Assembly (NCBI RefSeq): GCF_009758015.1
Contig: NZ_WSEL01000009.1
Location: 992,001 to 1,056,000, forward strand
Reading direction: 5' to 3'
DNA length: 64,000 nt
Origin: Ramlibacter pinisoli
GTDB lineage: Bacteria > Pseudomonadota > Gammaproteobacteria > Burkholderiales > Burkholderiaceae_C
Shown one piece after another: positions 51,652 to 59,539 of the stretch; position 1 is the first letter of the stretch, and each line of letters begins with the position of its first letter. The notes beneath the pieces are model-generated. The model saw only the letters and a list, made by a program, of their open reading frames with translations. It had not been told where the DNA came from and did no database searches. The position numbers and the translations under genes are program-made.

Positions 51652-52164
51652 TCAGCCGACCACGTCAGCGCAAAACCCTGCCTCTGCCCAAGCATTTGCA
51701 CGGACGCGCGTCAGTTTGAAGCCTGGCGACACGCTCGCGCTGCCAAGCACATCCCCGGCGGCGGTCGTCGCCCGCAGAATGGCAGTCGGCCTCTCGTCGT
51801 CTGGATCGATGTCGAGCGTGACCCTCACGCGCCCGCCAGCGTGCGAGATGTCGAGATGCTGGTGCAATGTCGCCTCCAACTGCTGCTCGTGACGGCGCAC
51901 GAATTCGGCGGCGGTCTTCACCAACGTGATGAAGGCCGCAGTGTCGAGCGGCTTGGGGTTTTTCTTGTCGCGCCCCATCGTCCACGGTCCGACGAGCGCC
52001 GGCTCCGACTGGCCGTCGGGCGTCATTGCCACCGCCCAGCCATCGTCGTCCTCGTTCTTGATGACCCGGGCCGTCCATCCATTGTCACGCCACAAGCGCG
52101 CGCCGCGGATGGTCTCCTGATCGCTCCCGCTCTCGAAATCGTCCATGCTGGATTGTTGCAGCAT
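51652..52164 (-). CDS. Hypothetical protein
   Basis: A 170-residue (164 from ATG 52146) soluble acidic protein. It starts DDFESGSDQETIRGARLWRD and has strands GWAVAMTPDGQSEPALVG and RVRVTLDIDPDDERPTAILR, ending in an unstructured tail. I do not recognise a family. Located just after the GrdB-like gene on the same strand with a 39-bp gap, so possibly co-transcribed with it. Confidence 0.6.
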   Translation of the reverse strand: MLQQSSMDDFESGSDQETIRGARLWRDNGWTARVIKNEDDDGWAVAMTPDGQSEPALVGPWTMGRDKKNPKPLDTAAFITLVKTAAEFVRRHEQQLEATLHQHLDISHAGGRVRVTLDIDPDDERPTAILRATTAAGDVLGSASVSPGFKLTRVRANAWAEAGFCADVVG

Positions 52165-52203
52165 CCCGCGCCCGTTGCGCCACCGCCCCCGTCGCCAGCT
52201 TTC

Positions 52204-53109
52204 CTATCGCCTCTCCGCGCCGAGGTCTCGCCGGGCGCGGGCCGTCTCCTTGCCCGCGTCGAAGTCGGCCCGCAACCGCGCGAGTTCGGCGGGCGATGCA
52301 CGCTCGGGGTTGCAGTAGTCCGGCTTCCAATCGGCGGACACGCTCCAGCGTTGCGGTGACTGCACCGTCGTGCGGGGTCCGGTCGCCGTCTGCAGCAGAT
52401 CGAGAGCCAGGGCGAGCGTCGCCTCCTGGGACGTGCCATCGTGCGGCTTGCCCGCCGCATTGCCCAGGGGAAAGTCCGAGAACAGCAGGCGCGGCACGCC
52501 GACGTGCTCCACGATGTCCAGCGCGCACCCCATGATCACGGTGGCGATCCCCGCAGCCTCCAGGGCCCGCGCCGTGAGGCTCAAGGTCTGGTGGCACACG
52601 GGACAGTTCGGCACCAGCACCGCCGCATCGACGCCATCCTCCAGGCAGCGTTGCAGGATGACGGGCACGTCCACTTCCACCGTGTGCCGCTGGCTGCGGT
52701 TGGTCGGCGCACCGTGGCAGCGGGCCGCCAGCTGGAATCGGCCCTGTTGCGCCCATCGGCGCATGAGCGGCAGCGGGAACCAGCAGTTGCTGTCCTCCAT
52801 GGAGGCGTGCTGGCGGTCGATGGCCACGTGCGAGATGCGCAGGTCGTGGTCACGCGCCGTGTCCAGGCTGTACGGGGTGAAGAACTTCGCTGCCGCGTTG
52901 TAGGGTGCCCCCGGCCCCTGCGCGCCGTTGCCCGGCTGGTAGGGTGCGGCCGTGGTGACCAGCGTGAGGACGCAGTCGCGAAGTGGCCTGGCGAGGGGCT
53001 GGAACGGGACATCCTCGAAATGCGCATACCGGTACGGGTTGCCGTAGCCGAGCGCCGCGTACCACTCGCGCGTGCGCTGCATGTAGGGGATCGGCCGGTC
53101 GGTGTCCAT
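52204..53109 (-). CDS. GrdB-like (glycine/sarcosine/betaine reductase B) family protein
   Basis: A 301-residue protein. It begins with PYMQRTREWYAALGYGNPYR and PLRDCVLTLVTTAAPYQ, has IDRQHASMEDSNCWFPLPLM and ends with CNPERASPAELARLR. The central strand LVPNCPVCHQTLSLTARALE contains a CxxC, in the region where clostridial GrdB has selenocysteine and the downstream UxxC. Here no Sec/UGA is needed; all positions are ordinary codons. Real GrdB works with GrdA and GrdC in anaerobic fermentation; neither is nearby. It may instead be a distinct redox enzyme in aerobes. Start ATG 53109 has AAGG five bases before it. Confidence 0.75.
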   Translation of the reverse strand: MDTDRPIPYMQRTREWYAALGYGNPYRYAHFEDVPFQPLARPLRDCVLTLVTTAAPYQPGNGAQGPGAPYNAAAKFFTPYSLDTARDHDLRISHVAIDRQHASMEDSNCWFPLPLMRRWAQQGRFQLAARCHGAPTNRSQRHTVEVDVPVILQRCLEDGVDAAVLVPNCPVCHQTLSLTARALEAAGIATVIMGCALDIVEHVGVPRLLFSDFPLGNAAGKPHDGTSQEATLALALDLLQTATGPRTTVQSPQRWSVSADWKPDYCNPERASPAELARLRADFDAGKETARARRDLGAERR

Positions 53110-53207
53110 CGCCCTTGTCCTCGTCCTTCCTGCATTCTGCACGCAGGCCTGGGATCGCGTAGTCGTCCTGGACTTCCCTCCTCGATGGGACGGTCCACAA
53201 TGCCGCC

Positions 53208-54119
53208 ATGCCATTCCAATCTCTGCTGGATGAGATCGTCGCCACGCTGCGCCCGGAATTGGGTCGGGCGGGGGAGGTGGCCAGCTACATCCCTGCGCTG
53301 GCGAGGGTCCCCGCCGCGCGCCTCGGCATGGCACTGCGCACTTGCGATGGCGAGGAGGCCTTTGCCGGCGACAGCGCCGTGCCGTTCTCGATCCAGAGCA
53401 TCTCCAAGCTGTTCATGCTGACGCTTGCCATGCGTGGTCTCGGCGAGGCGCTGTGGGAGCGCATCGGTCGCGAGCCCTCGGGCAATGCATTCAATTCACT
53501 GGTGCAGCTCGAGTCCGAGCACGGTCTTCCGCGCAACCCGTTCATCAATGCGGGGGCGATCGCGGTCGCGGATCGGCTCGTCAGCATGTTCGACGCCAAG
53601 GCTGAAGTGCTGGCTCTGCTGTCCAGCCTGTGCGGCGAAGCGGTCGACTTCGACAAGGAAGTTGCGACGTCCGAGGCCACCACGGGATTCCGCAATGTGG
53701 CTCTCGCCAACTTCATGAAGAGCTTTGGCCGGATCGACAACGATGTTGCCGACGTGCTCGACGTGTACTTCCACTGTTGCGCCATCCGCATGAACTGCCT
53801 GCAGCTGGCGCGCGCCGCGGGTTTCCTGTGCCAGGACGGACGGCATCCGTACACGGGCGAGCAGGTCCTCACCGAGCGCCAGGCGCGACGCGTCAACGCA
53901 TTGATGTTGACGTGCGGCACCTACGATGCGGCAGGAGAGTTCGCTTTCCGGATCGGCTTGCCCTGCAAGAGTGGCGTCGGCGGCGGCATCGTGGCCGTGG
54001 TGCCCGATCGCCTCGCCTTGTGCGTGTGGTCGCCAGCCCTGGAGCCCAGCGGGAACTCGCTGCTGGGCATCCAGGCGCTGGAGCTGTTCGCCACCAGGAC
54101 CGGGCTCTCGATCTTCTGA
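53208..54119 (+). CDS. glsA: Glutaminase
   Basis: A 303-residue serine-type glutaminase of the GlsA family, hydrolysing glutamine to glutamate and ammonia. The catalytic Ser-Lys pair is in FSIQSISKLF (Ser64, Lys67). NPFINAGAIAV and the Tyr in DVYFHCCAIRMNCLQL match conserved active-site regions, and KSGVGGGIVAVVPDR is the C-terminal signature. The length fits the family. Convergent with gdhA; the two products act in sequence. Confidence 0.96.
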   Translation: MPFQSLLDEIVATLRPELGRAGEVASYIPALARVPAARLGMALRTCDGEEAFAGDSAVPFSIQSISKLFMLTLAMRGLGEALWERIGREPSGNAFNSLVQLESEHGLPRNPFINAGAIAVADRLVSMFDAKAEVLALLSSLCGEAVDFDKEVATSEATTGFRNVALANFMKSFGRIDNDVADVLDVYFHCCAIRMNCLQLARAAGFLCQDGRHPYTGEQVLTERQARRVNALMLTCGTYDAAGEFAFRIGLPCKSGVGGGIVAVVPDRLALCVWSPALEPSGNSLLGIQALELFATRTGLSIF

Positions 54120-54145
54120 CGCGGATCGAGCCTAGGGTCCCCCAG

Positions 54146-54175
54146 GCGCTTGCGCAGCATCGGCTGCACAAGCGC
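54146..54175. terminator. Convergent hairpin between glsA and gdhA
   Basis: GCGCTTG plus GCAGC on the left pair with GCTGC plus CAAGCGC on the right: 12 bp with one mismatch, loop ATCG. It is in the 68-bp gap between the two convergent stops and most likely ends both transcripts, though a T-tract is lacking. Confidence 0.65.
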
Positions 54176-54187
54176 TTCCCGACTACG

Positions 54188-55546
54188 TCAGGTCAGGCCC
54201 TGGGCCAGCATCGCGTCGGCCACCCTGACGAAGCCGGCGATGTTCGCGCCCTGCACGTAGCTGACCTTGCCGTCGGGCTGCGCCCCGTGCTGCACGCAGG
54301 CGGCGTGGATGCCCTGCATGATCTGCAGCAGGCGGGCGTCCACTTCCTCGCGCGGCCACGACAGGCGCGCCGCGTTCTGGCTCATTTCCAGGCCGGAGGT
54401 GGCCACCCCGCCGGCGTTGCTGGCCTTGCCGGGCGCGTACAGCACGCCCGCGCCCTCGAACACCTTGATGGCTTCCAGCGTCGACGGCATGTTCGCGCCT
54501 TCGGCCACGCACAGCACGCCGTTCTTCACCAGCGTGCGCGCGTCCTCGCCGTCCAGTTCGTTCTGGGTGGCGCAAGGCAGGGCGATGTCCACCGGCACGT
54601 TCCAGGGCCTGGCGCCGCGCAGGAACCTGGCGTGGGTGCGCTCGGCGTAATCCGACACGCGGCCGTAGTGGTGGTTCTTCACGTCCATCAGCACCGCCAG
54701 CTTCTCGGCGGTGAAGCCGTTCTCCTCGACGATGGTGCCGCTGGAGTCGGACACGGTGACCACCTTGGCACCCAGCGCCATGGCCTTCTCCACGGCGTAC
54801 TGCGCCACGTTGCCCGAGCCGGACACGGCGACGCGCATGCCGTCGAAACTCTTGCCCTGGCGCTTGAGCATCTCCTGCGCGAAGTACACCGTGCCGTAGC
54901 CGGTGGCCTCGGGGCGGATCAGCGAGCCGCCGAAGGACAGGCCCTTGCCCGTGAACACGCAGTCGGAGCGGTTGGTCAGCTTCTTGACCATGCCGGCGAT
55001 GTAGCCGACCTCGCGGCCGCCCACGCCGATGTCGCCCGCCGGCACGTCGGTGTCGGCGCCCACGTGGCGGAACAGTTCCGTGGCGAAGGCCTGGCAGAAG
55101 CGCATGACCTCGCCCGGGCTCCTGCCCTTGGGATCGAAGTCGCAGCCGCCCTTGCCGCCGCCCATGGGCAGCGTGGTCAGCGCGTTCTTGAAGGTCTGCT
55201 CGAAGGCCAGGAACTTCAGGATCGACAGGTTGACCGACGGATGGAAGCGAAGGCCGCCCTTGTACGGGCCGATGGCCATGCTGTGCTGGATGCGGTAGCC
55301 GCGGTTGACGCGCACGCTACCGTGGTCGTCGACCCACGTGATGCGGAACATGATCACGCGCTCGGGCTCGACCAGGCGCTCCAGCAGGGCGTGTTCGGCG
55401 TAGCGCGGGTGCTTCTCGATGAAGGGCCACAGGCTGTGCATCACCTCGGTGACGGCCTGCAGGTATTCCGGCTGCTGGGGATTGCGGACGGCGACGTCGG
55501 ACAGGAAGCCGTCCAAGGTCTGGTGGTGCATGGCGTACTGATTCAT
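54188..55546 (-). CDS. gdhA: NADP-specific glutamate dehydrogenase
   Basis: A 452-residue hexameric-type glutamate dehydrogenase, interconverting glutamate and 2-oxoglutarate plus ammonia. It matches Escherichia coli GdhA almost throughout: PMGGGKGGCDFDPKGRS (catalytic lysines), DTDVPAGDIGVGGREVG, FTGKGLSFGGSLIRPEATGY and GSGNVAQYAVEKA (NADP loop). ATG 55546 (MNQYAMHHQTLDGFLSDV) aligns with the usual N-terminus; in-frame starts further upstream (55564, 55570) are possible. It follows the LysR gene on the same strand by 76 bp. With glsA it forms a glutamine-to-2-oxoglutarate route. Confidence 0.97.
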   Translation of the reverse strand: MNQYAMHHQTLDGFLSDVAVRNPQQPEYLQAVTEVMHSLWPFIEKHPRYAEHALLERLVEPERVIMFRITWVDDHGSVRVNRGYRIQHSMAIGPYKGGLRFHPSVNLSILKFLAFEQTFKNALTTLPMGGGKGGCDFDPKGRSPGEVMRFCQAFATELFRHVGADTDVPAGDIGVGGREVGYIAGMVKKLTNRSDCVFTGKGLSFGGSLIRPEATGYGTVYFAQEMLKRQGKSFDGMRVAVSGSGNVAQYAVEKAMALGAKVVTVSDSSGTIVEENGFTAEKLAVLMDVKNHHYGRVSDYAERTHARFLRGARPWNVPVDIALPCATQNELDGEDARTLVKNGVLCVAEGANMPSTLEAIKVFEGAGVLYAPGKASNAGGVATSGLEMSQNAARLSWPREEVDARLLQIMQGIHAACVQHGAQPDGKVSYVQGANIAGFVRVADAMLAQGLT

Positions 55547-55622
55547 GGTTAACGGGGCCGCCATTGTCACCGATTGGACCTACATCAACCCGGTGGTTGC
55601 TGCGTCGGCAGGGTCACCGCGC

Positions 55623-56522
55623 TCATGACGGCACGGCTCCCCTGGTCCGCGCCAGCAGCCACTGGCGGAAGCAGGCGATCTTCGCTTCATCGGCGCGCGC
55701 TTCCGGGCAGACCAGGTGGTAGCCCCGCCGGCGCCGCAGCACCAGCGGGTGCGGCGCCACCAGCCTGCCCTGGGCCAGGTCCTTTTCTAGGTAGCGCAGC
55801 TGCCCGAGTGCGACACCGAGACCTTCGGTCGCGCACTGGTAGATGACGCTGAGATCCTCGTAGTACATGTCGCCGACCGCCACGTCGCGGGTGACGCCCG
55901 CGGCGCGCATCCAGTCGGGCCAGTGCTGGAGTCGACGGTTGGAGTGCAGCAGCGGCAATTGCAGCAATGCCTCGGCGGTGCACGGCGTCGGGAGCTGCGC
56001 CGCCAGTGTCGGGGCCATCACGGGCGTGAGTTCGTCCGTGAACAGCAGGTCGTTGCGCAGGCCGGGCCAGGGCCCGTCGCCATAGATGATGCCCACGTCC
56101 GCGGCATCGCGCGTGAAGTCGACGCCTTCGACGCTCGCCGTTAGCCGCACGTTGATGTCCTGGTGCGCGGACTGGAATGCGGGCAGCAACGGGATGAGCC
56201 AGCGCACGAACAGGGTCGTGTGGCCCCGCACGGTCAGCACCTGCTTGGCCCCCGTGCTCACCAGTTCCTGGGTGGCACGCAAGATCTGCGCGAAGGCACC
56301 GCCCAGCGCCGCCGCGTAGGTCTCGCCGCCCCCGGTCAGGCGCAAGCGCCGCGAGCTCCTGTCGAACAACTCGAACCCGAGCCAGTCTTCCAGCACCTTG
56401 ACCTGGTGGCTCACGGCACCTTGCGTGATGTGCAGTTCCTGCGCCGCCTTCGTGAAGCTGAGGTGGCGCGCGGCGCATTCGAAGACCCGCAGTGGGTTCA
56501 GGGGCGGCAGCTGGGGATTCAT
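55623..56522 (-). CDS. GcvA-like LysR transcriptional regulator
   Basis: A 299-residue LysR protein of the GcvA subgroup: PLNPLRVFECAARHLSFTKA, then LHITQGAVSHQVKVLEDWLG as helix-turn-helix and LFDRSSRRLRLTGGGE as wing. The effector domain has VGIIYGDGPWPGL and YQCATEGLGVALGQLRYLEKD. It diverges from the class II aldolase gene across a 126-bp promoter region with three CTAAT cores, the E. coli GcvA core motif. It therefore probably governs the 56649-59400 operon; gdhA, downstream on the same strand, might share its transcript. Confidence 0.93.
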   Translation of the reverse strand: MNPQLPPLNPLRVFECAARHLSFTKAAQELHITQGAVSHQVKVLEDWLGFELFDRSSRRLRLTGGGETYAAALGGAFAQILRATQELVSTGAKQVLTVRGHTTLFVRWLIPLLPAFQSAHQDINVRLTASVEGVDFTRDAADVGIIYGDGPWPGLRNDLLFTDELTPVMAPTLAAQLPTPCTAEALLQLPLLHSNRRLQHWPDWMRAAGVTRDVAVGDMYYEDLSVIYQCATEGLGVALGQLRYLEKDLAQGRLVAPHPLVLRRRRGYHLVCPEARADEAKIACFRQWLLARTRGAVPS

Positions 56523-56647
56523 TAGATTTTTCGATCCGAAGATGACGAATTCTCGCTCGCCGGCTCGATGACCCCTTCCTATCATCGCCGCCAGACGCTA
56601 ATCCGGGCGCGCATTGTCAGGCGCGGCCGCACAGGGACATTAGATTT
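56520..56647. promoter_or_regulatory. Divergent LysR regulatory region with CTAAT cores
   Basis: CATTAGATTT occurs at 56520-56529 and again at 56638-56647, and a CTAAT in the opposite orientation lies at 56598-56602. Each contains the 5-base core CTAAT/ATTAG known for GcvA-type LysR proteins. The right copy is part of ATTAGATTTAAT, an interrupted palindrome overlapping the start of the aldolase gene; the left copy overlaps the LysR start codon. The arrangement suits autorepression together with control of the divergent operon. Confidence 0.6.
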
Positions 56648-56648
56648 A

Positions 56649-57467
56649 ATGATGAATGGATCGGGTGTGCAGACGACGACCGCATATGGCACCAACTTCG
56701 TGTCGCTGAGGGACGAGGTGCCCGAGGCCGAATGGCAGGCGCGCAAGGAACTGGCGGCGTGCTACCGGCTGATGGACCGGTTCGGCATGACCGACATGAT
56801 CTACAACCACATCACGGCGAGGGTTCCGGCCAGCCAGGATCGGCTGCTGATCAACCTCTACGGGCTGCTGTACAAGGAGATCACGGCATCGAGCCTGGTG
56901 GAGATCGACCTCGACGGCGCCGTCTGCCGCAAGCCGGAGACCGGGTACGGCATCAACAAGTCCGGCTACGTGATCCACGGCTGCATCCACCGTGCGCGTC
57001 CGGACGTGCACTGCATCATCCATACCCACACACGCGCCGGCATGGCGGTGGCGGCCATGCGTTGCGGCCTGCTGCCCCTCACGCAGACCGCCTCGCGGTT
57101 CCACGGCCACATCGCGTACCACGACTTCGAGGGGCCGGCCATCGACCTGGCCGAGCAGCAACGCCTGGTGGCCGACCTCGGATCGCACAACGCGATGATC
57201 CTTCGCAACCATGGCCTGCTGGTCTGCGGCGCCTCCGTTCCGCAGGCTTTCAACCTGATGTACCAGCTCGAGATGGCATGCCGTGCGCAGGTGGACGCCA
57301 TGTCCGCGGGGATCGGGCAGGTGCTGGTGCCGCCCGGTGCCGTCCTGGACCGCGCGGCACACCTGTACCAGCCCGGCACGCGCCGGCCCTATGGCGAGCT
57401 GGAGTGGCATGCCATGCTGCGCCTGCTCGAGGCCGAGCCGGGCGGCTTTCCCTCCTATGCGAGCTGA
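56649..57467 (+). CDS. Class II aldolase/adducin-family protein
   Basis: A 272-residue Zn-dependent aldolase-fold protein. Zn ligands: HTHTRAG (His-x-His) and ILRNHGLL (third His); the active-site acid lies in the SSLVEIDLDG region. It shares its layout with fuculose-phosphate and ribulose-phosphate enzymes and with decarboxylases of this family. ATG 56649 (or 56652) follows the LysR box. The first gene of a catabolic operon with an amidohydrolase and a Bug receptor; it might cleave or decarboxylate a hydroxy-acid intermediate. Confidence 0.88.
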   Translation: MMNGSGVQTTTAYGTNFVSLRDEVPEAEWQARKELAACYRLMDRFGMTDMIYNHITARVPASQDRLLINLYGLLYKEITASSLVEIDLDGAVCRKPETGYGINKSGYVIHGCIHRARPDVHCIIHTHTRAGMAVAAMRCGLLPLTQTASRFHGHIAYHDFEGPAIDLAEQQRLVADLGSHNAMILRNHGLLVCGASVPQAFNLMYQLEMACRAQVDAMSAGIGQVLVPPGAVLDRAAHLYQPGTRRPYGELEWHAMLRLLEAEPGGFPSYAS

Positions 57468-57488
57468 GGGGCGGACGACGACTTGCCC

Positions 57489-58361
57489 ATGACCGCCGTT
57501 CCCGCCCCGCTCCCCGCAGGTGCCTGCGACTGCCATGTCCACGTGTTCGGCCCCGCGGCGTCGTATCCGTTTGCCCCCGCTCGCGCCTACACGCCGGCCG
57601 ACGCGCCACTGTTCGCGCTGCGCGCGCTGCATCGCCGCCTGGGCATGGCCCGCACCGTCATCGTCCAGCCCAGTCCGTACGGCTCCGACAACGCCTGCCT
57701 GCTCGATGCGCTGGCGCAGCTGGGGGACGCTGCCCGGGGCGTGGCGGTGATCGACGACACGATCTCGGGCGAGGCGCTGGCCGCCATGCACGCGGCCGGC
57801 GTGCGCGGCGTGCGCGTCAACCTGGAAACCGCCGGCGAGCACGACCCCGCAGTGGCTGGCCGCCGGTTGATGGCCGCGGCCCGGCGCGTCGCGCCCCTGG
57901 GCTGGCACGTGCAGACGTACACCAGCCTGGCGACCCTGGCCGCACTGGCCGGCCTGTTGCCCGACCTGCCCACGACGCTGGTGATCGACCACTTCGGGCG
58001 CGCGCAGGCCGACCTGGGAACGTCGCAGGCCGGCTTCGACAAGCTGCTGTCGGCGCTTGCTTCGGGACGTGTGTACGTGAAGCTGTCCGCGCCGTACCGC
58101 ATCTCGCGCGCGCCTGGCTACGCGGACGTTGCTCCGCTCGCGCAGGCCCTCATCGACGCCAATCCGGACCGCGTGCTGTGGGGAACGGACTGGCCGCATC
58201 CGGGAACGGCGGCGGGTGTCGCGCTCCGGCCCGAGGGCATCACGCCATTCCGGGACGAGGACAACGCGCGGGCGCTGGCGCGCTGCCTGTCGTGGGCCGG
58301 TACGGCCGAGCGCGTCCGCAAGCTCCTCGTCGACAACCCGGCGCGGCTGTACATGTTCTGA
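57489..58361 (+). CDS. Amidohydrolase-family lactonase (PDC-hydrolase-like)
   Basis: A 290-residue TIM-barrel amidohydrolase. The N-terminal CDCHVHVFGP has the HxH of strand 1, VIDHFGRAQ supplies the strand-6 His, and WGTDWPHP the strand-8 Asp; there is no carbamylated-lysine motif evident, as in the single-metal or metal-free 2-pyrone-4,6-dicarboxylate/4-sulfomuconolactone hydrolase group. It could open a lactone made by an upstream step of aromatic or sugar-acid degradation. It follows the aldolase gene by 21 bp. Confidence 0.85.
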   Translation: MTAVPAPLPAGACDCHVHVFGPAASYPFAPARAYTPADAPLFALRALHRRLGMARTVIVQPSPYGSDNACLLDALAQLGDAARGVAVIDDTISGEALAAMHAAGVRGVRVNLETAGEHDPAVAGRRLMAAARRVAPLGWHVQTYTSLATLAALAGLLPDLPTTLVIDHFGRAQADLGTSQAGFDKLLSALASGRVYVKLSAPYRISRAPGYADVAPLAQALIDANPDRVLWGTDWPHPGTAAGVALRPEGITPFRDEDNARALARCLSWAGTAERVRKLLVDNPARLYMF

Positions 58362-58437
58362 CCTGCCCGCCAGGCGCCTGGCGGGTGCCCCCATGCGCGA
58401 GAAGCGACGCCATCGCGCGCCACAACAGGAGACTCTC

Positions 58438-59400
58438 GTGAATTCCATTCGACGTGTGCTGGCCGCCCTGGCCATTGGCGCCACCTGCGCAGGTGGCACC
58501 GCCCTGGCAAGCGATGCCTGGCCCGCCAAACCGATCCGTATCGTGGTGCCCACGGCCGCCGGTGGCACCGTGGACATCGTGACCCGCCTGGTGGCCAAGG
58601 GGTTGGCCGAGGACCTGCGGCAACCCGTCATCGTCGACAACAAGCCCAGTGCCAGCGGCCTGATCGCTTCGCGGGAGGTTGCCCACGCCCAGCCGGACGG
58701 CTACACCTTGCTGGCGGTCGCCAACACCTTCGTCTCCGCCCCCGCGTTCGTCCCGCAGGCCGGCTACGACCCCATCAAGGACTTCGAGCCGGTGACGCAG
58801 CTGTGCCAGATCCCCATGGTGCTGGTGGTCAATCCCACCGTGCCGGAGCGATCGGTCCAGGCGCTGATCGAACGCGCCAAGGCGCATCCTGGCGAAGTGT
58901 CCTTCGCATCCTCCGGCACCGGGTCCACCGGCTACATCGCGGCCGAACTCTTCAGCCGAAGGGCAGGCATCAAGATGCTGAGCGTTTCGTACAAGGGCAA
59001 CAGCCAGGCGCTGGTCGACGTGGTGGGCGGCCAGGTGATGACCATGTTCGACCAGGTCAGCACCTCGTGGAAGTATGTGCGCGGCAAGCAGCTGCATGCG
59101 CTGGCGGTCACCACGCCGACGCGATCGCCGCTGCTGCCCGAGGTGCCGACGGTCGCGGAGTCCGGGCTTCCCGGGTACGAAGACGTGACGTTCAACGCGA
59201 TCCTCGCGCCCGCAGGAACGCCCGCGCCCATCGTTTCGCGCCTGCATGCGGCCATTGCCAAGGTGCTGGCGCGGCCCGCGCTGCGGGAGCAACTGTCAGC
59301 CCAGGGCATCGAGGTCAAGAGCAGCGAGACCCCGCAGGCCTTCGGTGAGTACCTGCGCAGCGCTGCGAGCAAGTACCGTGGCATTGCGCAGGCTCAATAA
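58438..59400 (+). CDS. Bug-family periplasmic receptor
   Basis: A 320-residue exported receptor, with signal peptide RRVLAALAIGATCAGGTALA. Bug motifs are WPAKPIRIVVPTAAGGTVD, VIVDNKPSASGLIA, VSFASSGTGSTGYIAAELF and EVPTVAESGLPGYEDV. Start is GTG 58438 with AGGAGA six bases earlier. Third gene of the aldolase-amidohydrolase operon; it probably binds the substrate degraded by them. Third Bug gene in this window. Confidence 0.93.
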   Translation: MNSIRRVLAALAIGATCAGGTALASDAWPAKPIRIVVPTAAGGTVDIVTRLVAKGLAEDLRQPVIVDNKPSASGLIASREVAHAQPDGYTLLAVANTFVSAPAFVPQAGYDPIKDFEPVTQLCQIPMVLVVNPTVPERSVQALIERAKAHPGEVSFASSGTGSTGYIAAELFSRRAGIKMLSVSYKGNSQALVDVVGGQVMTMFDQVSTSWKYVRGKQLHALAVTTPTRSPLLPEVPTVAESGLPGYEDVTFNAILAPAGTPAPIVSRLHAAIAKVLARPALREQLSAQGIEVKSSETPQAFGEYLRSAASKYRGIAQAQ

Positions 59401-59539
59401 CGCCTGAACCTGGTCGACCAGCCCTGCCGGCGTGCGCACCCGGGTAAGCCCTAGGCAACCAGTACCAACAACCTACTTCTAATTCGCCGAGGTTACCCAC
59501 CAGTAGACACGCCGCCGCCCGCCGGCGAAGGAGACGACC

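Noticed and set aside
51402..51701. Small frames on both strands (51402-51647 plus, 51498-51701 minus)
   Set aside because: They overlap each other, lack ribosome-binding sites and look random; the minus frame also runs into the end of the 51652 gene.
52204..53109. Selenoprotein with in-frame UGA
   Set aside because: The GrdB-like family raised the question, but the frame contains no internal TGA and the redox site is Cys-x-x-Cys, so selenocysteine is not needed.
53630..55552. 640-residue plus-strand frame through the gdhA region
   Set aside because: It is a shadow: the translation is His/Ala/Arg/Val-rich low complexity, while the opposite strand gives a full glutamate dehydrogenase.
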